Shown piece after piece: positions 1 through 7,545 of a stretch of DNA of 39,684 bases (position 1 is its first letter; each line of letters opens with the position of its first letter). The translations under genes and the position numbers were made by a program. The notes beneath the pieces were generated by a model. The model had not been told where the DNA came from. It worked only from the letters and a program-made list of their open reading frames with translations, and searched no databases. Source of the DNA: Pseudomonadota bacterium (GTDB lineage: Bacteria; Pseudomonadota; Alphaproteobacteria; Rhizobiales; Xanthobacteraceae); the NCBI GenBank assembly GCA_023386885.1, contig JAEWIX010000045.1, positions 1 to 39,684 on the forward strand. The letters are read 5' to 3'.

Positions 1-28
1 TGTTAGCGCCGATGCAAAAGTGGCCCAC
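1..28. repeat. IS21 left terminal inverted repeat
   Basis: It starts TGTTAGCGCCGATG and is followed by an inner repeat unit at 29-53. It pairs with the complement of 1976-2003, which starts TGTCAACGCCGACG. Multiple internal repeats at each end are normal for IS21 relatives and bind the IstA transposase. Confidence 0.85.
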
Positions 29-62
29 TGCGCCGAAGTAAACCTGACCCACCTGGGAAATA

Positions 63-1094
63 ATGGCGGTTTTGCGCGAGCCGTCGATGTTGAGCCAGGA
101 GCAAGCAGTGGAGATACGAGTTTTGGCCCGTCGTGGGTCTGGAGTGCGAGAGATAGCGCGGCAGTTAGGCTGTTCGCGGAATACGGTGAGGCGGTACCTT
201 CGGGACCAAAAGGCCGGTCGTTACGGCCCGCGTGCCCCGCGGTCGACCAAACTGGAGGGGTACAAGGATTATCTGCTTGAGCGCGTCAACCAGGCACGGC
301 CGCGCTGGATACCAGCGACGGTGTTGCTGCGGGAGATCGTCGAGCTTGGCTACACGGGCGGAATAAGCCAACTGAAGGCGTGGCTGGTGCCGCTGAAGAA
401 GGGTGAGCCGGAAGCGATCGTGCGCTTTGAGACGCCGCCGGGCAAGCAGATGCAGGCCGACTTTACGTGGGTGCGGCGCGGGCGGGATCCCTTGGTGGCG
501 CTGGTGGCAACACTGGGCTACAGCCGAGCGACGTACGTGAAGTTCGGTCAGAAGGAGGATGTGGCGGCTCTCTGCACGGGGTTGCGCGAAGCTCTGGACT
601 ACTTCGGCGGCGTGCCCGAGCAGATTTTGTTCGACAATGCCAAAACCGTTGTCATTGAGCGCGATGCCTACGGAGCTGGGCTACATCGGTGGAACGATCG
701 GCTGCTCGAATTAGCTGAAGAATGTGGCTTTGCGCCCCGACTGTGCCGTCCATACCGTGCCAAGACGAAGGGCAAGGTCGAGCGGTTTAATGGCTACCTC
801 AAGGGCAGCTTCCTGGTGCCGCTGGCGGCGCGCCTGCACGCGACCGGCTTGAATCTGACGGCGGAAGTCGCCAACGCTCATGTACGGCGCTGGCTCGACG
901 AGATCGCCAATGCGCGCGTCCATGCCACGACCAAAGCGATTCCGGCACGACGTCTGACCGAAGAGCGTGCTGTGATGCTATCGGCGCCGGCGCTGAAAGC
1001 GACGCCGGCGGTTCCGCTGCAGGTACCGGTTCCGGTCGAAAGCTTACAGCACCCGCTGTCGGTATATGACGCACTTTTGGAGGTGCGGCCATGA
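63..1094 (+). CDS. istA: IS21 transposase IstA
   Basis: DDE recombinase that carries out strand transfer of the IS21 element. An N-terminal helix-turn-helix lies at about residues 26-46 (GVREIARQLGCSRNTVRRYL). The catalytic core shows D133 (QADFTW), D191 (FDNAK) and E240 (GKVERF), the expected DDE triad of the rve-fold IstA family. Length is 343 residues from the ATG at 63; an internal ATG at 87 (MLSQEQ) is an equally plausible start. The stop overlaps the istB start in ATGA, so translation is probably coupled. No frameshift or stop is visible, so it looks functional. Confidence 0.93.
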   Translation: MAVLREPSMLSQEQAVEIRVLARRGSGVREIARQLGCSRNTVRRYLRDQKAGRYGPRAPRSTKLEGYKDYLLERVNQARPRWIPATVLLREIVELGYTGGISQLKAWLVPLKKGEPEAIVRFETPPGKQMQADFTWVRRGRDPLVALVATLGYSRATYVKFGQKEDVAALCTGLREALDYFGGVPEQILFDNAKTVVIERDAYGAGLHRWNDRLLELAEECGFAPRLCRPYRAKTKGKVERFNGYLKGSFLVPLAARLHATGLNLTAEVANAHVRRWLDEIANARVHATTKAIPARRLTEERAVMLSAPALKATPAVPLQVPVPVESLQHPLSVYDALLEVRP

Positions 1095-1873
1095 TCCAGC
1101 AGCACGAGCGGATCGGCAGCCTGTGTGAACAACTGAAAATGGCCTGCCTGGCAACCGAATGGCCAGGCCTCGCTCAACAGGCCGCACAGGACGAGGTTAG
1201 CTTCGCCGACTTCCTTGAGAAGCTGTTGGGCCGCGAACTGGCGGCGCGCGAACAGCGGAAGCGCGTGACGCTGCTGAAGCTGGCGACAATGTCGGCGGTC
1301 AAGACGTTGGAGCAGTTCGATTGGAATGCCGGCAGCGGTGCGCCCAAGGCGCAGATCCTTGAGCTGTCGCACCTGGCGTTCGTGGAGCGTGCCGAGAACG
1401 TTGTCTTGCTTGGCCCAAGCGGTGTTGGCAAAACGCATATCGCTCTCGCCTTGGCATATCGGGCGGTCATGGCCGGCCATAAGGTCCGCTTTATCACCGC
1501 GGCCGATCTCATGCTGCAGTTGGCAGCAGCACGAGCCCAAGGCCGTTTGAAGGAATACTTCAATCGCGCAGTGATGGCGCCAAAGCTGATCGTCATTGAC
1601 GAGATTGGGTACCTGCCGTTCGGACGCGAGGAAGCCAACCTGTTCTTCAACGTGGTTGCCAAACGTTACGAGCGCGGCTCCATTGTGCTCACCAGCAACC
1701 TGCCGTTCACGCAGTGGGCCGGCGCCTTCGCCGACGATCAGACGTTGACGGCCGCCATGCTCGACCGCCTGCTGCATCATGCCCACATCGTCCAGGTCAG
1801 CGGCGAAAGCTATCGCCTGCGCGATAAACGCAAAGCCGGTCAGGCGGCAAGGAGGGTTACCGGAGAAAAATAG
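1091..1873 (+). CDS. istB: IS21 helper ATPase IstB
   Basis: AAA+ ATPase of the DnaC/IstB type that remodels target DNA for IstA. The Walker A motif GPSGVGKT is at about residues 108-115, and Walker B ends in D170-E171 (LIVIDEIGYLPF). The polar SNLPF segment after it is the usual sensor region. The length of 260 residues is normal for the family. The start overlaps the istA stop by 4 nt. The protein is intact and sits inside both terminal repeats, so the element has everything expected for mobility. Confidence 0.94.
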   Translation: MIQQHERIGSLCEQLKMACLATEWPGLAQQAAQDEVSFADFLEKLLGRELAAREQRKRVTLLKLATMSAVKTLEQFDWNAGSGAPKAQILELSHLAFVERAENVVLLGPSGVGKTHIALALAYRAVMAGHKVRFITAADLMLQLAAARAQGRLKEYFNRAVMAPKLIVIDEIGYLPFGREEANLFFNVVAKRYERGSIVLTSNLPFTQWAGAFADDQTLTAAMLDRLLHHAHIVQVSGESYRLRDKRKAGQAARRVTGEK

Positions 1874-1975
1874 ATCTTCGCGCTGGCCGACTGCTTCGGG
1901 CTACGCCCTCCGCAGCCGGCCAGCGCAATCCAGCGCCGCGGTGGGTCAGAATTACTTCGGCGACTTCCGTCAAAG

Positions 1976-2003
1976 GTGGGTCAGATTTACGTCGGCGTTG
2001 ACA
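1976..2003. repeat. IS21 right terminal inverted repeat
   Basis: Read on the minus strand it starts TGTCAACGCCGACG and matches the left end. The inner unit is at 1940-1963. Base 2004 onward is the interrupted ATPase gene. The stretch 1885-1925 also has complementary GGCCGAC / GCCGGCC arms that may fold between istB and the right end. Confidence 0.85.
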
Positions 2004-2845
2004 CTTTCAAGACTGACCTCATTGCCTGCATTGTAGGCGAGCACAGAAAATAACCGGTTGAGTTCGGTAATTTCGTTGATGCCATATAGGCTGGGGAGGT
2101 CCTTAAGCAGAACTTTGTCGATAATATCGTTCCTAATAAACTGTTCTGCGTTCTTCCTGACCTCCTCGTTCAAAACCGCCTCGGGGTAGCCTCCATAGTT
2201 CAGGTAATCAACAAAACTTACATTGAGTAAATCTATATCCGTAGCCTCATATAACGGACGTTCACCTGACAAATCAGTTCGGATCAACTTGTCATCGAGA
2301 CCAGAAAATTGCAAAAACTCATAGAACGTTAACGGAGGCAGCATGAACTCCGAGAATCGGCCCGCGCCGGATTCTCTGCTTTTCAGACGGAGTGCAGCAG
2401 CGGCGGATCCCGAAGCAATGAATTTCAATTTTGGATAGGAATCGACCAGATCCTTTAGATGGTTCTCCCAATCGGAAAGATATTGGATCTCATCAAAAAT
2501 TACGATGCCGGAATCTTGGGCGGGGATGAAGCTAAGAAACTTCTCAAGTCTCATCCTCGCGTAAACTGGCGCGTCAACGCTCACATACATAATGGAGCGG
2601 GGATCCGTGCCACTGGATATTGATTCCGCGATCAACTGCCGAAGCATCACCGTCTTACCCACACGGCGCGGGCCCAAGAGGATCGCGGCTCTCTTTACGC
2701 CCCGATTCAGGGCAAGCCGCTTGAATGAGTCAAAATAAACCCTTCTAGGCAGGTCCCTTTCTAAGACCGCATAACTTGGGTCACTCCACCACGGGTTGTC
2801 GCGCTCCGCGCGAAGCCGAATCTCTTCTAACGAAATCTCTTCCAT
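2004..2845 (-). pseudogene. AAA+ ATPase (DUF4143-type), 3' end cut off by IS21
   Basis: The start at 2845 opens a protein of the AAA_14/DUF4143 group. Walker A GPRRVGKT is at about residues 58-65, Walker B IVIFDEIQYL has D118-E119, and the sensor stretch FIASGSAAAAL follows. About 280 native residues remain. The frame then enters the IS21 right end and stops at 1970 after about ten IS-encoded residues. Family members are usually near 400 residues, so most of the C-terminal domain is missing. The remnant may still make a truncated ATPase. The rest of the gene should lie left of base 1. The cellular role of this family is unclear. Confidence 0.85.
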
Positions 2846-2973
2846 TCGTTAGTGATAGTGCTCTTTCACTAAGCTCGCAAGATCACTATATCATTGATAT
2901 TGCTTCTGTTTTAGAATCGAATAAGAAACGCTCGCAAAATTTTTAAGGTTCCGCCTTTCGAAGCGCCCCAAAA

Positions 2974-3230
2974 TCAATCCGCGCTCCTCAACCGCCTCAT
3001 GGTGAACTCGATCTCACCGCCGGGCAGTTCCCGCCAGGATTCGACCGCAGACATGTAGGCCGCTGCCGGCCATCGATCCAGGAACGCCCTCGCCGTCTGG
3101 CGGGTTTCGTCTCGGGGTTGGGTGAAGGTCTCGCGAGCGTAGCCGTCGTCCGCGGCCGCTTGTCGGCGGCCGCTTGTCGGCGCCGGGCCGCCATCCGATC
3201 GGCAAGGTCTTTCGGGGGGCGGTAGGCCAT
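2974..3230 (-). pseudogene. Frameshifted copy of the 80-residue protein at 23359-23601
   Basis: Starting at the ATG at 3230 (MAYRPPKDLADRM) the frame matches the intact copy at 23601-23359. It is then broken by an extra 14 bp, a tandem duplication of the GCTTGTCGGCGGCC unit around 3150-3180. The matching C-terminal part (ARAFLDRWPAAAYM ... LPGGEIEFTMRRLRSAD) continues in another frame to 2974. Length is 257 nt against 243 nt for the intact gene, exactly 14 more. The family function is unknown to me; the protein is small, Arg-rich and probably soluble. Confidence 0.75.
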
Positions 3231-3349
3231 CCCGGTACTCCACGAGCGATGCACATCATAACGGAAAGGGCGCGGAACTCATGCCCCGCGCCCTCCCCCA
3301 AACTCGCTGAACCAGGCGGAAAGGCCCGCCCTATCCGAAGCTCGAAAGC

Positions 3350-3394
3350 TTAGCGGGCGGCCTCAGCGAGGTGACAGCGCTTGGAATTAGACAC
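3350..3394 (-). CDS. Candidate 14-residue micro-ORF with near-consensus ribosome site
   Basis: A GTG codon at 3394-3392 opens VSNSKRCHLAEAAR and stops with TAA at 3350. The upstream AAAGGAGGT at 3409-3401 is nearly perfectly complementary to the 16S 3' end, with 7 nt from GGAGG to the GTG. Such a strong site in front of so short a frame suggests a leader peptide or an RNA whose function depends on translation. A 34-bp relative of the same sequence occurs at 25152-25185. It lies about 120 bp upstream of the frameshifted 80-residue gene on the same strand. Translation is inferred only. Confidence 0.45.
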   Translation of the reverse strand: MSNSKRCHLAEAAR

Positions 3395-3521
3395 TGGACC
3401 ACCTCCTTTCATTGTTGATGATGCTCCGAAGCTAGTGGGTTTCTCTCAAAGATCAAGCATTGGAGAGATTTCGACATCGGCGGCCTACCCTTTCACCTTC
3501 GAAGGAGGGAGTCGCGAGCCG

Positions 3522-4547
3522 CTATTCGGGCACCGCAGCGCGGAAGCCTTCTAGGCCATAGGTTTCGCGCTGGGCTTTCATTAGATCCACAAGATCATTT
3601 GGATGAATGAACTCGTCTCGAAAACACGGATACAGCTTAGGATCAAATATTCTCCGCAACCACTCGATCACGATGCGATGACGCTCAGACGTTTTGAACT
3701 CGCCGTGGTAGGTCAGCCACAAATCGATGTGATACGGCGGCCCAAAATCGACCGCTACAAGTGGAGCGCCCATGGCGATTGAGCATGTCGGCAGAAAGCC
3801 AATCCCAGCGCCGCGTTCGACGGCATAGAGCACCGCAGTGCTCGAGTTTGTCCGAACGCTGATCAGACCATCGAGCGACTTGATTTCTGCTAAACGCGCA
3901 AAAGCAAATTCATCGACCGCCGGCGCGTTCTGACTCACATATCGATGCTGGGCCAATTCCTCCTTCGACTTCGGAACGCCGTATAGTTCAAAGTATCGTT
4001 GCGACACGAACGGTCGAATATGAAGTCGCGCCAATTTCGTTACGATTAAGTCTGGTGACGTTGGCTTGCTTAGTTGAATGGAGATGTCGGTCTCGAGCCG
4101 GGACACATCAGCCGGCTGCATCGCGCACTGCAAATCGACAGTTAGCCTCCGATAGGTTTTCTGAAAGTCGATCAGTCGAGGCAGAATCCAAAATAGACCT
4201 GGACCTTCGGTAACAGCCACTCTCACTGTCCCGGCTACATCGTGTTCACCAGTTGAGGCACGGCGCATCACGTTAAAGCTGATGCGCTCCATTTCGCGCA
4301 CATCAGACAGTAGAGCACGCCCCTCTTCGTTCAGGACGATACCAACACGGTCGCGGAGAAAAACCTTGTAACCCAGGTCCGCTTCAAGTCCGTCAATGCG
4401 ACGCATGAGCGTCGCACCGCTCAATTGCAGTGCTTCCCCAGCAGCACGGAAGCTTCGGTGTGACGCACATCGAAGAAATAGCTTCAGGTCATCCCATGCG
4501 GGCTGGCGTTGCGCAAATGAAGCACCCTGCTTCAATACTTGCTGCAT
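3522..4547 (-). CDS. LysR-family transcriptional regulator
   Basis: The 341-residue protein has an N-terminal winged helix-turn-helix at about residues 18-77 (WDDLKLFLRCASHRSFRAAG ... LSGATLMRRIDGLEADLG), followed by a periplasmic-binding-like effector domain (about 105-300). It is divergent from the GNAT/GNAT/isochorismatase-fold operon, with only 49 bp between start codons. This is the classical arrangement for a LysR protein that controls its neighbour and itself. No clear T-N11-A operator stands out in that short gap, so part of the operator may lie inside either gene. The inducer is unknown. Confidence 0.9.
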   Translation of the reverse strand: MQQVLKQGASFAQRQPAWDDLKLFLRCASHRSFRAAGEALQLSGATLMRRIDGLEADLGYKVFLRDRVGIVLNEEGRALLSDVREMERISFNVMRRASTGEHDVAGTVRVAVTEGPGLFWILPRLIDFQKTYRRLTVDLQCAMQPADVSRLETDISIQLSKPTSPDLIVTKLARLHIRPFVSQRYFELYGVPKSKEELAQHRYVSQNAPAVDEFAFARLAEIKSLDGLISVRTNSSTAVLYAVERGAGIGFLPTCSIAMGAPLVAVDFGPPYHIDLWLTYHGEFKTSERHRIVIEWLRRIFDPKLYPCFRDEFIHPNDLVDLMKAQRETYGLEGFRAAVPE

Positions 4548-4596
4548 ACTGAACCGCCCCTCCCCAGTAGGCTGCCCGAAACGAGGAGGAGTTTAG

Positions 4597-5217
4597 ATGT
4601 ATTTATCTCAATGTGACAACGCTCCTAAGGTCGCACGTCACGACTTCGATTTCGTTCCTCGAAGAGCTGAAGTCGATGTTGCACCCGCGAAATCAAGCGA
4701 TTTCAGTATCCTAGCTGAGATGGCAAACGCGAAGATTCCAGAGGTCACTGTCACCGGGCCCTTCTTGGCAGCTTTCGCTACTCGAGATGTCGACAGCATT
4801 CTTGCATTTCGTCATCGCGGCAAGGTTGTCGGCGGCGTCGCCTTCCTATTTCTTAATGAAACAGGTCTCGACGATTTGCTGCTTGGCCAATTTGACTTTG
4901 CGGCTCCGTCTGAACGAGTTCTCGCCCGTCCGATCGACGACGTTGCGGCAATCTACACGTGGGCGACAGCTCTGGATGGTCGAGGCATCCTTGGCCTTGG
5001 CAACGTCGCGGAGCATCTTTCCAAGCGTCGCTTCCGCTTTGCCGACCTCTATGGCCGGCCAAATACTGAGGACGGTCGACGCCTGGTCCAGTCGGTTGGT
5101 TTTAAGCCGATTGCGGCGTTTCAAGACAATCTCTGGATCTACGAGCGAGCGTGGAAGCGAGGTGCCCCATTCTCACCCGTCACGCCTTCTCTCACCGCCG
5201 GTTACAGTCATGCCTAA
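4597..5217 (+). CDS. GNAT-fold protein, first gene of the LysR-divergent operon
   Basis: The 206-residue protein has the layout of a GCN5-type acyltransferase. A strand pair occurs around GKVVGGVAFLFLN (about 78-90). A strand carrying AIYTWATA lies near 123-130, followed by RGILGLGNVAEHL, which is where an acetyl-CoA pyrophosphate loop should sit. It ends in GRPNTEDGRRLVQSVGFKPI, the usual terminal GF segment. The pyrophosphate loop is not a textbook R/Q-x-x-G-x-G/A, so substrate and activity are uncertain. The ribosome site GAGGAGG precedes the ATG well. The end overlaps the next gene by 8 nt. Confidence 0.7.
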   Translation: MYLSQCDNAPKVARHDFDFVPRRAEVDVAPAKSSDFSILAEMANAKIPEVTVTGPFLAAFATRDVDSILAFRHRGKVVGGVAFLFLNETGLDDLLLGQFDFAAPSERVLARPIDDVAAIYTWATALDGRGILGLGNVAEHLSKRRFRFADLYGRPNTEDGRRLVQSVGFKPIAAFQDNLWIYERAWKRGAPFSPVTPSLTAGYSHA

Positions 5218-5788
5218 GAACAATTCGATTTCGGTGCGCCTCGCCCGCGACACCAACGACCTGATGCTGGTCACCGCGATCCGAAGCGCCGTCTACTTGG
5301 CCGAACAGAATTGCCCCATCGACGAAGAGTTCGATGGCAACGACCTTGTTGCGGCTCACTTCATCGGTTTCATCGGGAGTGAGCCGGCCGGCTGCTTACG
5401 CGTTCGATTCTTCGGGGATTTTGCCAAAGTCGAGCGACTCGCGGTACGTCATCAGTACCGCCAATCAACAATGGCATTTCGGTTAGTCAAATCAAGCGTT
5501 GAATATATCAAGCGGAAGGGATTTCGCAGGATCTACGGTCAAGCCCAGGATCGCCTCGTCGACTTCTGGGCGCACTTCGGTGCGAAGCCTTTGCCTGCGC
5601 GCAGAAAGGTTGTGTTCTCGGACTTTTCCTACACGGAAATGATCCTTGAAATCGAGCCGGCGCCTGACGCGATCACGCTCGAAACCGACCCTTACGTCAT
5701 CATCCGGCCGGAAGGCGATTGGGATCGCGAGGGCATTCTCGACCGGTCATCAGGGCGCAACGTGACTTCACCCCTTCGCCATCTGTGA
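5210..5788 (+). CDS. GNAT / acyl-homoserine-lactone-synthase-like acyltransferase
   Basis: The 192-residue protein starts at the ATG at 5210 inside the end of the upstream gene. It shows EEFDGND near residue 34 and GCLRVRFFGD near 60, then VERLAVRHQYR at about 73-83, the beta4/alpha3 acyl-CoA loop region. FWAHFGAKPL is near 125. The E-x-F-D-x-x-D plus G-x-x-R pattern is shared by autoinducer synthases and N-acyl amino acid synthases within the GNAT fold, but plain GNAT enzymes have it too. The stop overlaps the next start in TGATG. A role in acylating a small molecule is inferred from fold only. Confidence 0.75.
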   Translation: MPKNNSISVRLARDTNDLMLVTAIRSAVYLAEQNCPIDEEFDGNDLVAAHFIGFIGSEPAGCLRVRFFGDFAKVERLAVRHQYRQSTMAFRLVKSSVEYIKRKGFRRIYGQAQDRLVDFWAHFGAKPLPARRKVVFSDFSYTEMILEIEPAPDAITLETDPYVIIRPEGDWDREGILDRSSGRNVTSPLRHL

Positions 5789-6315
5789 TGCTTACCGATC
5801 TTCCCCTTCTTCTGTGCGTAAACTTACAGAACGAGTTTCTGCTGGAATGCAGTCCGAACTGGATCGCAGATGGCGCGATGATTTTAGAGCTCTGCCTTAC
5901 AATACAGTCTGAATGGCGTCGCCGAATGTTGCCTGTCGCGCATCTCAAAAGAATTGCGAGCGAAGCTTACTTCTCTCCTTCATCAGATATGTCAGATTGG
6001 ATCGAGTGTTCGAGACCGCTACCGTTCGAACTCGCGTTCGAGCATTCAATGCCATCCGCCTATAGCTCAACAAAATTCCGCGAATACATGAAACATATTG
6101 GATCCATCCAATGTGTTGTGATCGGCTTTTCGCTACAAGATTCGATCATTTCAACAATCATCGATGGCTACCACAGAGGAGACGAATTCAGGGTGCTAAG
6201 CAACGCAGTTGGTTGCAAAGCCGGTCAGAACGGCTCCCTCAAGCTTCCGATCCTTGAGGTGTTAAGCACGTTTTCCAAGATAACCGATTATAAAGTGATT
6301 GGGGATCCGCACTAA
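5788..6315 (+). CDS. Isochorismatase-fold protein lacking the usual catalytic triad
   Basis: The 175-residue protein starts in the TGATG overlap at 5788. It follows the cysteine-hydrolase pattern: LLLCVNLQNEF where the family has xxxVDxQNDF, FEHSMPSAYSST where it has a Lys before SAF, and VVIGFSLQDSIIST where it has GxxxxxCVxxT. By this alignment the catalytic Asp, Lys and Cys are replaced by Asn, His/Ser and Ser. It may therefore be a non-hydrolytic partner or sensor rather than an enzyme, or use other residues. It is translationally coupled to the GNAT gene. Confidence 0.7.
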   Translation: MLTDLPLLLCVNLQNEFLLECSPNWIADGAMILELCLTIQSEWRRRMLPVAHLKRIASEAYFSPSSDMSDWIECSRPLPFELAFEHSMPSAYSSTKFREYMKHIGSIQCVVIGFSLQDSIISTIIDGYHRGDEFRVLSNAVGCKAGQNGSLKLPILEVLSTFSKITDYKVIGDPH

Positions 6316-6497
6316 CTGCTGGAGAGCTTTTTTGCCAGGTCGATCACTGACCGACGCGCTTCAACGTCCTTGATCTTGAAGAACGCACGGAACAATTCCC
6401 AGCTTTCGCTGGTGAGTGGGTCTGTTTCGCCTGCATTCTTGCGCATCTGCTCAAGAATCGATCGCAAGCCTTTTGCGCGTTGTTCTAACTCGTCCAT
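6312..6497 (-). CDS. Small helical protein, unknown
   Basis: The 61-residue protein reads MDELEQRAKGLRSIL and ends in FFKIKDVEARRSVIDLAKKL. The ending resembles the C-terminal segment of some alphaproteobacterial XRE regulators, but no helix-turn-helix is present here. I chose the ATG at 6497 over an upstream TTG at 6512. Its stop overlaps the end of the convergent isochorismatase-fold gene by 4 nt. It may be the surviving tail of a longer regulator or a small standalone protein. Confidence 0.5.
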   Translation of the reverse strand: MDELEQRAKGLRSILEQMRKNAGETDPLTSESWELFRAFFKIKDVEARRSVIDLAKKLSSS

Positions 6498-6512
6498 GGG
6501 GGGCCATATCAA

Positions 6513-6722
6513 ATGAAAAGTCGAGTTGAGAAGTTCGAAAAGCTAGGCATGGCACTAGAGCTCGCATCCAAGCTTTCTCATGAGCTTGGCTTGGATCACC
6601 TGCCAATACTTCTGAATATGGCCAGGTTAGAATTATTGAATGAATTGTCGGCCGACGGCGGAAACCAGCATGTCGGAGAACCGCGTCGCGGGATTTCTTC
6701 TTCGCGACGGGATATCAATTAA
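6513..6722 (+). CDS. Small protein, unknown
   Basis: The 69-residue frame starts with ATG at 6513, 15 bp from the divergent start at 6497. It reads MKSRVEKFEKLGMALELASK and continues with two amphipathic helices (about residues 1-45) and a polar, Arg-rich tail. The spacing and divergent arrangement with the 61-residue gene suggest the two share a control region. I recognise no family. The ribosome site is weak, so the coding status is uncertain. Confidence 0.4.
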   Translation: MKSRVEKFEKLGMALELASKLSHELGLDHLPILLNMARLELLNELSADGGNQHVGEPRRGISSSRRDIN

Positions 6723-6842
6723 CGGAAAAGATTTAGTTTCCTCCAAAAGAGTATGGTTAAGAGGCAATAAACCATTGCGTGCTGCCTTCTGATCAACCAC
6801 GTTTCGCAACGCTAACACATAGGCACCAACCCGGAATTGCGG

Positions 6843-7096
6843 ATGCGCAACCTAACTGCGATCTTTTTACTACTTCTCGTTTTCCCAGCGGCGGCGCAAA
6901 TGCCCCCAAAGCCGGTTAAAAAGCGCTATGCGTAGAGGCGACACGCATACCGCTCTACACGATCGACGCCACCGGCACGATGACAATTGACTAGAAGCAC
7001 GTCGAAGCCGCGGCGCACGCGGCCGACCTCACCGATCACGATATCGCCCGCGCATTGACCGCGGTGCGCGACGGCACCGCCAAACCAATACGATGA
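6843..7096 (+). pseudogene. Decayed small exported-protein gene
   Basis: An ATG at 6843 opens a signal-peptide-like start (MRNLTAIFLLLLVFPAAAQ) that hits TAG at 6933. In a frame shifted by one base the coding pattern resumes (ATRIPLYTIDATGTMTID), hits an in-frame TAG at 6992 where a TGG is plausible, then continues as KHVEAAAHAADLTDHDIARA to a TGA at 7094-7096. One indel and one nonsense change would restore a protein of about 83 residues. The end overlaps the next decayed gene in ATGA. The family is not recognised. Confidence 0.5.
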
Positions 7097-7307
7097 CGAA
7101 AGCCAACCAGCTTTCCATCCTTCTGCTGGTAGTAGCGGCGCTACTGGCATGCCACTGGTGATCGCCAAGTGGCCGGCGGCACGCGGGCTGCTGTCACCCA
7201 TCACCGCGCTTTTGCCCAGCGCGACGGTCGACAGCGGGTTGGATGACCGCGTGATCGTCGTGGCTACGGGCGCGCTCATGTCAGCGTTCGCTTGGGTGAA
7301 CCGGTGA
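7093..7307 (+). pseudogene. Decayed small membrane-protein gene
   Basis: An ATG at 7093 opens MTKANQLSILLLVVAALLA and then stops at 7161. After a one-base shift at about 7149 the frame continues as MPLVIAKWPAARGLLSPITA and ends VIVVATGALMSAFAWVNR before TGA at 7305. Adding one base would give about 71 residues with two hydrophobic segments. Together with the upstream gene this looks like an overlapping two-gene operon in which both members carry lesions. Sequencing error is the alternative explanation. Confidence 0.45.
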
Positions 7308-7545
7308 GCCAACGGCAATAAAAGCACACTCCGGACAGTGACCGGGTTTAGATAGGTGAGCCGGCTTAAGCGCCTGAGCATAAAAACAGTTCCCGTTCTG
7401 CTGGGATCGCCACCCCGCCTCGGCCGCGCACGGATTGCGACGATTCGAACCGACGTTTGAAATCACACTCGACAATTCCGCCTTTCCCTGTTGAATGGTT
7501 CCGATCGCCTGCAACCATCAACAAATCATTCTGGAGAGATACGCG

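Larger units (their letters stand above)
1..2003 (+). mobile_element. IS21-family insertion sequence, complete
   Basis: The element holds istA and istB in the standard IS21 order with a 4-nt ATGA overlap. Both ends start with TGT and form an imperfect inverted repeat (about 21 of 28 positions match between 1-28 and the complement of 1976-2003). A second, inner repeat unit containing GCCGAAGTAA and CTGACCCACC sits at 29-53 on the left and 1940-1963 inverted on the right, as expected for the multiple terminal repeats of this family. The left end coincides with base 1 of the window, so the left flank and any target duplication cannot be checked. The right end interrupts an ATPase gene on the minus strand. 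Confidence 0.93.

Noticed and set aside
878..1786. Minus-strand open frame across istA/istB
   Set aside because: Antisense to two intact IS21 genes with full motifs; no domain of its own.
4548..4596. LysR box in the 49-bp divergent gap
   Set aside because: No convincing T-N11-A dyad could be read there; the operator may lie within either gene.
5210..5788. Calling the second GNAT gene a LuxI autoinducer synthase
   Set aside because: The E-x-F-D and G-x-x-R pattern fits, but the N-terminal Arg/Phe/Trp residues of LuxI enzymes are not visible and no luxR is nearby. Kept as GNAT with a note.
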